64,000 nucleotides of DNA from contig CM067592.1 in assembly GCA_034336665.1 (NCBI GenBank), positions 45,909,761 to 45,973,760 on the forward strand, read 5' to 3'. Positions 11,880 to 19,899 of this stretch are shown in pieces (position 1 is the stretch's first letter; every line of letters starts with the position of its first letter). A program made the position numbers and the translations under genes. This DNA is from Luscinia megarhynchos. Its lineage: Eukaryota; Chordata; Aves; Passeriformes; Turdidae. The notes beneath the pieces are model-generated. The model had not been told where the DNA came from, did no database searches, and was given only the letters and a program-made list of their open reading frames with translations.

Positions 11880-13470
11880 ATAAATCTACGGTGTTTCCCT
11901 TGCCACCCGAGGCGCTGCCACCGGCGCCACCCGCTCCCGCTCCCGCCGTCCTACCTGGGCCGGGGGCTCCCGCCGCGCCGCCGCCGCAGGACCAGCTGCA
12001 GGGCGAGCCGCCGCGGCCAGCGCCGCCCCAGCGCCCCGAAAACGCGGCGGAGGATGCGCCAGCCCAGCGCCCGGGCCCGGGGCAGGCTGCGGGCACGCCG
12101 AAAGTGGATGGTGCACCTTATCCGGGGGGTCATGGGTGCGGGGAAGCCGCGGGCGCGCCACGCTACAAATACCTCCCCAGCGGGGCCCCACCGGTGAATC
12201 GGCCCTCTCACCCTCCATTCATTGGAGAGTATTTCTTTATTTTTTTTATTTTTTTTTTCTTTTCCGTTTAACTAATTTCGACTCCTCATTTCACTTCACC
12301 CCCCCTCCCCTCCGCTCCACACTCCTCCCCGCTCTAAACTCCTCCCATGATGATGGCTCCCGCCTCGAAAGCGGGCCAAGGAAGATTGTCAGCGGGGGAT
12401 GGGGAAGGGGGAGATCGCCGTCTCCTCTGCCCTCCCACTGCCTGGTCCCGGGGAGCACTGCCGCCAGACGGGCGTGGGGACCGGCCAATCGCAGGGCGCT
12501 CCCCTGCGTTCAAATAAAGCCTTGACGACATCTCCTTGCCCTCCCCCCCGCTCTGCCCCTCCAAACACGCCGCCTCCCGCTCCGTTTGGGGACGGGTGTT
12601 ACTCGGGGTTTTGTTCCTTGCCGTCCAGTTGCTCCCGGACCCCACTTGCCCCGGGGAAGCCCCGACGGGACGGGGGCCTGCGGCGGCCCGGAGCGCCGCG
12701 CTGGCGCTCTGACAGCCGGCTAGCGGATCGCTGCCGGTTTAAAAGCGCGGGCCAGTGTTGGCCCGGGCGAGCAGCTATTTCCTTGTCACATGGCCATTTG
12801 AACGAGACGCGGGAGGGGCGGGGGGGTGGCTGGAAGAAAAGAGGATCTCGATTTCCCCGCGCCGGCCACCGAAACGGGTAATGAACGGCTCCTCGCCAGC
12901 CCGCGGGCCTTCCCTCCGGCCGTGCTCCGCGGCGCAGGACCTCTTCGCCTTCCTTTTGAAGGGCGAGGTTTTGGAGCGGGGCGCGGGAGCAGTGGAGAAG
13001 CTCAGAAGCCCCAGTCAACCTGCTGGCGCTCCCCTGCCAGCCCGGCTCCCAGGAAGAACCGGAGAACTGCCGAGACCCGCACAGCCGGTGCTGGGCCGGC
13101 ATCCCTGGGCGGTGGAGGGAGGAGGAGGAGGTACTGCTACCTCCCGTCCCGCCCCCCACCCCAAGAACCCTTCTGCCCGCGTTCCGTCCCTCCGGGTGCG
13201 GGGTACCTTAGAGCGAGGCGTGAGAAGAGCGATGGGCAGGGACAGCGTCGTTTCTGCTGGCGCATCTTCTCCCTCTCCCGGCTCGGCGGGGTCCGGCTCG
13301 GATGGTCACGGCTAGAGGCGGCGGGGAGAGGGATCGGGGGAGCTCGGGGACCGGGGGGAGCCGCGAGAAAAGCGCCGGGAGGGACTCAGAGTGGCAGTCC
13401 CTGGGAGGGGTGGTGAACGTAAGCGTGTGCAACACCCCCCACCCCCCAACAAACACCTCCTTCTCTCGGG
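11880..13470. promoter_or_regulatory. CpG island over ARF exon 1beta
   Basis: This GC/CpG-rich block covers ARF exon 1beta and about 1.3 kb upstream on the minus strand. A T-rich patch interrupts it at about 12234-12260. It is the likely ARF promoter and 5' UTR. ARF promoters in mammals are CpG islands regulated by E2F and Polycomb, but no individual site is claimed here. Long open frames on both strands are composition artefacts. Confidence 0.6.
11955..12133 (-). CDS. CDKN2A: ARF exon 1beta (alternative reading frame tumour suppressor of CDKN2A)
   Basis: ARF proteins bind MDM2 in the nucleolus and nucleus and so stabilise p53. The ATG at 12133-12131 begins MTPRIRCTIHFRRAR, with the basic block RRARSLPRARALG matching the conserved ARF N-terminus (human RRACGPPRVRV). 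The protein has 60 residues, 20 of them Arg and none Lys, typical of ARF. The donor reads CCCAG|GTAGGA with the exon ending in phase 2. Joining to exon 2 (GTGATG) gives AGG then TGA, and unspliced reading gives AGG then TAG. Both yield the same 60-residue product. Chicken ARF is likewise reported as exon-1beta only, ending at the exon 2 junction. An in-frame upstream ATG at 12211 would add 26 residues, but homology begins at 12133. The context of the chosen ATG is weak (C at -3). The intron to 4704 is about 7.25 kb and skips exon 1alpha. Confidence 0.88.
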
Positions 13471-16440
13471 TGGACAAAAAGCAATAACTCTAATGTCAAC
13501 AGAAGGTTTCCCCTGCCTCGGCACGGAGTAACCCTAACAACAATGCTGATAAGGAAAAACCTGTAATGGTTTATTTTATAGTCCGATTTCAAGCCTGAGA
13601 AACTGAGTGAGTAAAATCGGCCATTTCGAAATGAAAGCACTTTTCGAAAGAAGTTTCTCCTCCGCCCCCCCAATTATTTTTTTCTCCCTCTTCTTCCCTG
13701 CCGTCACTACTGCTTCCCGACAGGCAAGGCAATATTCAGAGGAATGAATGCCTACCTGGCTGTGTGATGTAGGTGCCGGAGCAGTGGTGAGAGGATGGAC
13801 CGACAGTTTCGGCAATAGAAACCGAGTACCCACCAACGCGGAATGCATGGCTGATCCGGGGCTCGTCGTGCACAGGGTGCAAACCCTGCTGCAGGAGGGT
13901 GCATGTGTGCTCGGGCATGTTACAGCGGCGATATTAAAAAGAAAAACAGCAAGTAATCTGCCACCCTAGACATAATGCTTCTAGGGCTTTCTTGATAAAG
14001 TGTACTGCTGCTGCAGTTTGTTGTCAACAGTTACTATTCTTCTTTTCAAGGAGAGCTCCAAGCCCGGAGCCGCTGCCTCTGCCAGAAGAAAAGGTGCCTG
14101 TGGAAGCTCCCACAGCCAAGCGGGATCTCAATGGTGACCCCCATCCTTCCATGGAGTGAGTAGTCCCCACCATGGGCCTACCCTGGGAGGAGGCTCTGGA
14201 CCTACTCCGTGAGGCAGATTTATAACAATTAGGTATTTAGCCCTGCTGGGTTTTGAGGGTCTACTCTTCTTATTTGGGGCAGTCAGCCTAGCATATTGTG
14301 TTTTTTTCCCTGCCAACTTTATAATTAATAACAGTAATAATACAATATTACTATTTTTGTTGTTGTTGTTTCATATGCCCTAATGGAAATGCTAAAAAAT
14401 GAAATCGAATGTGGTTCTTGGAGAAAATTATGATTTAAATCAGGAGCAGGTCCAACCAACAATGAAAGTGCAGTTTAATAAGGAGTGTCGTCAGGCTCTG
14501 GCGTTACCCCTTCTCCACATCTGGTTGCAGCTCCCTTCTGGTTCTCACAGGCATGGGATTCAGGTACTTAACTGCTGCATCCCCAATATTCTCCTTGGTT
14601 CAGCCATGCCATGTTCTAGGGCAGAGTGTAGTACAAATTAAGAAGGTGTTATAAACCCATATTACAATGCTATATGTTTTCTATTAAAAAAAAAAATGTT
14701 CTAGGCATTCTTACAATGAAGAAGGGTGAATATAAACTAAAGATACCATAAATGTTTGGTACATGTTTATATACATATATTTTTGCCATAATTAAACCAA
14801 GAAGCATAATTTAACAACAAAGCATATAACATATAAAAATAATTGATAAGCAAATATATCACGTTGATGCATAACCATAACGTTTTATATATGTGTGTTC
14901 TATATGCGTATAATGCATATTATATATAGGTATTGCATAGATACATTATGTACACTAATGACATAATGAAATATTTTATAACGTGATAACAAACACAAAC
15001 TAATTATAAAGCATAAACTAAGTATAAATTGTATGCAATTGCATTATAATAAATAACATACGTTACAAAAAAAGGTATATACACTAATTTTCTTGTTTAT
15101 GCATGAGATATCTCGGGTTGCATATCAGTAAAATGCAAAACCAAGATAAATCTTTTTCACTTTTTCTACGGGTAGCTTTCGAAGTGCCCAGGATTAGCGC
15201 TGGGGTGTGAGACCTGAACTCAGTCACTGCCTCGCCTGGCTTCCCTTTCTCAGCCCCTAAGACACAGGACGTGTGGGCACAGCTCCACTTGGGTTCCAGG
15301 GAGGGAGGCAGGGTCTGCCGCTCGTCCCGCACCGGCTGGGAGCACCGTCCCCGCCGCCCGCCTCGCTGCTCTCCGTGCGCTCCCTCAGCGCATCTCTCCG
15401 GGGCTTGGGGACTCGCTGCGGTGAGAAGGGGTCTCCCCGCCTCCTCCTTTCGACTCGCCAGACCCTGGGCTGCCGCTGTTATCTTTTTCCCAACTCTTCC
15501 GCTCCGAAGCAGCCAGCGAAACATCTATCGGCTGTCACCTAATTAATACATAGCCCACCTCGTCGTTCCCCCACCAGCAGCAGAGCTGTTCCAAAGGTTT
15601 GCTTGTTCTTTACCAAATATGTCACCTCCGAGCATACTGGGAAGCACTGGAGTAGAGCTCATATGTATGATTTTTAATTTTTTGTTTATGGCTGGCTTGG
15701 TTGTACAGTCACCTGATTTTTTAGAAGTACTGTAACCCAGGGGAGGTCACTCGCAAGTCGTTAAAACGAGTATTTCAAATGGCGACTGTATCAGGCTGGC
15801 AGGGACACAAATCTCTATTTTCTCCTTCCAGGTCGTATGGTTGCAGCCGAGCCACAGATGCGCTGTGGATACATGTGCAGACATGCAGAGCATCCTACCT
15901 GGTTTTGGTAAGGTATTTACCAAAGCTGCAATCACACCAGCAGGCACAGATCCTGCTGTCCAGCCGGTTTTGCCAGAGAGAGGCAGATTGGCTTCAGCAC
16001 GCCTTCAGTTTGGTTTAACCAAAATCAAACTGTGGGGGCAGTGGAGCTGTAGAGACAGGGAGACTCTGAAGCCTCTCCAGCCTTCTTCAGTTGGAGGGCT
16101 AGCAAGGGTGCGTGGGGAGCCCCCGGGGAGCAGAAAGTCCAGACATGGCCCCATCAAAACAGAGGAAGGGTTTATAGTACCTTATGTCTGTGCAGGGATT
16201 TTCCTTCATATTTAATGTTAAATATTTGCTATTCAATATTTTCATATTTAGTATTTTCTTACTGCTTATTTCATACTTCATATTTCATATTTCTCTTCAG
16301 TGTGTGGACTCCTGTGTGAAAAAGGGACTCTGCGGAGGTTCATAGCATTGTCAGTGCTGGATAATATACGGGCACGAGCAAAGAATATCGTTCTTCGTGC
16401 ATCCCAGGAGGGAAACGCGATCCGGCGTTATTCCCAATAG
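13470..16440. other. Non-coding stretch between ARF exon 1beta and CDKN2B exon 2
   Basis: This interval is mostly AT-rich. The part from about 14640 to 15080 is a strongly TA-rich low-complexity region (TATATA, ATAATGCATATTATATATAG). A short GC/CpG-rich patch lies at about 15200-15530, with no coding sequence I recognise. If the CDKN2B copy is transcribed, its 3' UTR and poly(A) site should fall in the right-hand part of this interval. I could not place them. Confidence 0.5.
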
Positions 16441-17420
16441 CGCATGAGTACTGCCCGGTTTGGTGTCTCTCAGGTCGGGCGCGGGCAGTTTCGTTTGGGG
16501 AGGGGATGGCCCGGGGAGAGGTCAGGCCCGGGGCGGCGGGTGGCGCAGGTACCGCGCCCCCGCTCCGTGCGGGCCGCCCGCCGCCACGTCCAGGGAGGTC
16601 GAGGCGCGCCCCGGCCCGGAGCAGCGCCGCCAGCGTCTCCAGGAACCCGGCGCGGGTCCGGGCGGTTCGGGTCGGCTCCGCGCCGCAGCAGCAGCTCGGC
16701 CACCCGCGGGCTGCCCAGCATCATCACCTGCGGGGAGAGACAGCGTCAGCGCCCGCCGCAGAGCTCAGGCTTTCTCGCTCAGCTCGGAAGGAACGGAGAT
16801 CCGCAGCGGAAGGGAGAAGAAAATCCTCGGATGAGGCCTAGAGATCGGCTCTGGGCGTGCCACGAACGGTGGAGAACACGTACCCGTCGGTGGAGCCGTG
16901 CCGCATTGGAAAACTCTCCTTTATCCACGCCAACAGGTGGGGCAGAGAGGTGCGAGACCCCTGTCGGGGTCGGAGCGTGCACCGGAGCACACTGGGGCTG
17001 CTCCGCCACAGGAGCCGGCGGGGTCGGTGGGCTCGGAGCCGGGGGAGGGGGCGCGCCCTTCTCCCGACGCGCTCCCACAGAAACCCAGGTCAAGCCCCAA
17101 GTCGCTTTGCACCGGTCCCCGCGGAAACGCAGCGCAGGGGACCGGGATCATTCCGCTCGCATCCATGACACTTCTCCAGAGGGTGCTTGGCGAGAGGAGA
17201 CCCGTCGTGCAGGGAGCCCCCTGTGTCTGCGGCGCCGCACCCGCGCTTCCCTCACGGTCAGGAGGGAATGAACCTTCTGCCTGACCCGCGTGTCCAGGGC
17301 AGTACCAACGTGCGGGGCAGCCCTCCCCCTCGGGCTCGGAGTTTTCTAAGTTGGGTTTCCCCTAGCGAACCCAGCAGTGCATTCAGCACAGGGGCTAAGT
17401 CCCTGCCGCGAAGACGGAAG
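16440..17420. promoter_or_regulatory. CpG-rich block around CDKN2B exon 2
   Basis: GC/CpG-rich sequence covers the exon 2 copy and about 700 bp of the adjacent intron. Open frames of up to 275 codons cross it on the plus strand (for example 16444-17271). They overlap the known exon in antisense and show no recognisable domain. I treat the block as a CpG island or GC-rich intron rather than a gene. Confidence 0.45.
16470..16727 (-). pseudogene. CDKN2B: CDKN2B-like exon 2, disrupted by two deletions
   Basis: This is a near-identical copy of the CDKN2A exon 2, with the same CCGCAG|GTGATGATG acceptor and the same start [20 protein letters not shown]. Relative to the intact copy it lacks 35 bp after the codons for NRPDPR (junction at about 16650-16656) and 23 bp further on (junction at about 16593-16595). 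Both deletions lie between short direct repeats, GCGCGGG and GGG. The first removes the core of ankyrin repeat 3, including the HDAA motif, and moves reading into the frame equivalent to mammalian ARF exon 2. The second moves it to the third frame, which ends at 16470. The product would keep little more than ankyrin repeat 2 and could not form a normal CDK-binding surface. By synteny this is INK4b. An assembly error in GC-rich sequence is the main alternative to true decay. Confidence 0.75.
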
Positions 17421-18214
17421 GAGAAAAACACAAAAACAAAAAAAGCAAAAGCACTTGAGGACGGCACCAAATACCTGTTTCGAGTGAAATGCTTCACCGA
17501 CATTTTGTAGGAGAGTGTTTCGCAAGCACTAGCAGTAAAACTTAAATATAGCTTCTCAGATTATTCAAGTTTCGTTTTATGTTGAAATTTAAAGAAAAAG
17601 CTGGCTAGAATTACCTCGAAAAATTAACTCAACCTTTATAAACTTAATCTCTACTGCACCTCCAGGCGCTAACTCTACCCACACGCTCTCATGAGTGTAA
17701 AATGTGGGCAGACGAGTCCCACAGGGACAGCTCGTCGTCTACCTGCAGCCTCAGCTAGGCAAGGCTATCGCGACCGAGTGCCCGTGAGAGTCACCGAATA
17801 CCCCCGTTTTGTTTTGTTTTTTTTTTTCCATGGGAGAAGAGACAAAAAATACTAACAGTCATATAAAGCAGAAGACGAGGTATAACGAAAGGGAGATTAT
17901 TTCTGCAAACGTGAGTTTTTACATTTTATTGCACATTTATTGCGAGATGAGCACGAAAGTTCTCGGATTTGAGTCATCTTATCTCAGTTGGTTCAAACAA
18001 AGTGAAAGGTTGCTAAGACTAAAACCTCCCTGTTGCGGCCGTCACCGAAGAAGACTTTCTCCTTCCCAGAGAGGCAAGAAGAACCTCTCTGTCACGGCGC
18101 CTCGACAGCAGCCGAGCACAGTGACGGGGGCGGCCGGGAGCTGCCGCCGCCCCTCTCGGGCAGGGCACAGAGGGCCGCTGCCCTCGCCCAGCTGCCAGCT
18201 GTCCGCCTCCCTAC
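16728..18214 (-). other. CDKN2B: Intron between CDKN2B-like exons 1 and 2
   Basis: The 1487-bp interval is bounded by an intact GT donor (ATCCAG|GTAG) and an intact AG acceptor. It is GC-rich at both ends and AT-rich at about 17500-18000. I see no coding sequence in it. Preserved splice sites mean a spliced transcript is still possible although the coding frame is damaged. Confidence 0.6.
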
Positions 18215-18328
18215 CTGGATGGGGGTCCCGCCGTAGGAGTTGACGGCGTCGGGGTCCGCCGCTCGGTCCAGCAGCTCCCTGAGGCGCCGCAGCTCCCCGC
18301 AGGCGGCGGCGTTGGCCAGCTCATCGGC
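18215..18328 (-). pseudogene. CDKN2B: CDKN2B-like exon 1 (ankyrin repeat 1), start codon not identifiable
   Basis: The reading ADELANAAACGELRRLRELL, then ADPD, NSYGGTPIQ and a phase-0 donor ATCCAG|GTAG, is an INK4 first exon. It aligns with the CDKN2A exon 1alpha here and with mammalian p15/p16. Several consensus positions are altered: AAARG is AAACG, GADPN is AADPD, and FGR/SYGR is SYGG. No in-frame ATG lies within the usual 8-15 residues upstream. The frame stays open through a 17-bp minisatellite to an ATG at 18826, which would add a Pro/Arg/Gly/Ala-rich N-terminus of about 166 residues. Together with the deletions in exon 2 this suggests a decaying gene, though a non-ATG start or a long N-terminal extension cannot be excluded. 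Gene order, 5' of ARF exon 1beta, identifies it as INK4b. Confidence 0.72.
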
Positions 18329-18414
18329 CCCCGCCACGGCCCGGCCCGCCGAGCCCCGCACGGAGCCGCAGCCGCCGCTCGGCCGCCCCCGCTGCCCGAG
18401 GCCGGCGGCGATCC

Positions 18415-18705
18415 CGGCCCGCGGGATGGCCCGGCCCGCGGGAGCGCCTGGACCAAGGGACGGCCCGGCCCACGGGAGCGCCCGGCCCGCGGGAGCTCCT
18501 GGCCCACGGGATGGCCCGGCCCGCGGGAGCTCCTGGCCCACGGGATGGCCCGGCCCGCGGGATGGCCCGGCCCGCGGGAGCGCCCGGCCCGCGGGAGCGC
18601 CTGGCCCGCGGGATGGCCCGGCCCGCGGGATGGCCCGGCCCGCTGGAGCGCCCGGCCCGCGGGATGGCCCGGCCCGCGGGATGGCCCGGCCCACGGGCCC
18701 AGAGG
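18415..18705. repeat. 17-bp GC-rich minisatellite upstream of CDKN2B exon 1
   Basis: About sixteen or seventeen imperfect tandem copies of CGCGGGATGGCCCGGCC, with variants GGGAGCGCC, GGGAGCTCC and CACGGG in place of CGCGGGATGG. Because 17 is not a multiple of 3, three units encode one 17-residue cycle, and every frame on a strand gives the same cyclic peptide. This explains the several long overlapping open frames on both strands. The array would lie in the 5' UTR or promoter of the CDKN2B copy, or within a hypothetical extended coding exon. Confidence 0.9.
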
Positions 18706-19429
18706 CTCCCGCGCGGGGCGGTGGCCGAGGCCGCTTCCACCTGCGCGGCCGCGGCGGAGGCTCCCGGCTCCCGTTTCGCCTCCCGAATCCCTTTTCTCCT
18801 CCCGGCTGGCGCATTCCCAGTGTCACCGCTGGCCTCGCCCTGACGGGGCGGAGCGACCTGCGCAGCTCTCCGACGGCACAGAGGGCCTGGCTCCCGGCGG
18901 GCGGCCTCTCTCTCCATGTTTTGTGTTCGTCTATGACTTCGTTCTCCGGGGCTCTCTCTTAAGGGCAGCAGCGTCTTAACCAGTGCCTGACCGCCACGAG
19001 GGGAGCAGGGGCAGGGGAGGAGCAATGGTGGCAAAAACTTTAACGAGAGCGGGGCATGTGGCCCCCGGGACGGCGGGCCTGGTGTCAGCAGGGCCCCCTC
19101 TCCCCGGGCGCTGCCTCCTCGCCCTCTCGGACACCATCGGCACCCGAGGCGCCGGAGGCGGAGGTGGCCGCCCCTCCTTGCCTTCCCCTCGGCGAGCTGC
19201 GAGCTCCTGTCTCTGTTTTCTGAGTTGGCAGGGACGCTTAGTGTGAGACAGCGGGCGCAGCGGCGCCGACAGCCTCACTGAGACACGAATCGCGGCTGCG
19301 ACGCCTCCACCCCACCGCCTAAACTGCCTTTTCTCTTCTTCTTTTTTCCCTTTTTCCCACATAAATATAGTTGAAAAGGCCTCGGCGAACAAGCAAGTTC
19401 TGCACGGCCACGTCAGAGTTCCAGCGCCC

Positions 19430-19720
19430 GCCTCCCCCGGTGGGGGCGGGCCGGGGAGCGGAGTTCGGAGGGGGCTCGGGGCGGGTCGGGGCGGGTCGGA
19501 GCGGGCCGGGGCGGGTTCCGGAGGGGGCTCGGGGCGGGTCGGGGGCGGGTCGGGGCGGGTTCGGAGAGGGTTCGGGGCGGGTTCGGGGCGGGCCGGAGCG
19601 GGTTCGGGGCGGGCTCGGGGCGGGTTCGGAGGGGGCTCGAGGCGGGTTCGGGGGCGGGTCAGGGGCGGGTTCGGGGCGGGCTCGGGGCAGGTCGGGGCGG
19701 GCAGGGCGTGCCGGGGCGGA
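19430..19720. repeat. G-rich degenerate repeat (GGGCGGGTTCGG-like)
   Basis: About 290 bp of irregular units of 10-15 bp, such as GGGCGGGTTCGG, GGGCGGGTCGG and GGGGGCTCGG, keep G-runs on the plus strand. Repeated G3-4 runs at short spacing make G-quadruplex formation likely on that strand. It lies 1.1-1.4 kb upstream of the CDKN2B exon 1 homology. The minus strand reads as a Pro/Arg/Glu repeat (PEPAPNP-like), which I treat as an artefact. Confidence 0.85.
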
Positions 19721-19899
19721 GCGCTCCGGCGGAGGGCGTCGGCAGCACCACGGACAGCTCCCCTGGTGCCCACCGCCTCTGGCCTTCCTCTGCACCGGGG
19801 GAACCCCGCTCTCCGAACCTAAAACCTTCCCAAAAGTCCCGCATGTGGGCACGGGTAAAGTCAGGCATGTTGCTAAAACTGTGGTGACCTAGTGCCGAA

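Larger units (their letters stand above)
8130..11880. other. Non-coding stretch between exon 1alpha and ARF exon 1beta
   Basis: This is AT-rich intergenic or intronic sequence that the ARF transcript would cross as part of its first intron. It contains a short ATAA/AAAT-rich simple repeat at about 8665-8705, two old CR1 fragments listed separately, a poly(A) run at about 10929-10951, and an AAAT repeat at about 11826-11852. I see no gene. Confidence 0.6.

Noticed and set aside
12131..12211. ARF N-terminal extension from the ATG at 12211
   Set aside because: The 26 extra residues lack ARF similarity, and conserved sequence starts exactly at the ATG at 12133.
18240..18979. Plus-strand open frames of 110-240 codons across the CDKN2B promoter
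   Set aside because: They are the 17-bp minisatellite read in frame. All frames give the same cyclic peptide, and they are antisense to an INK4 exon.
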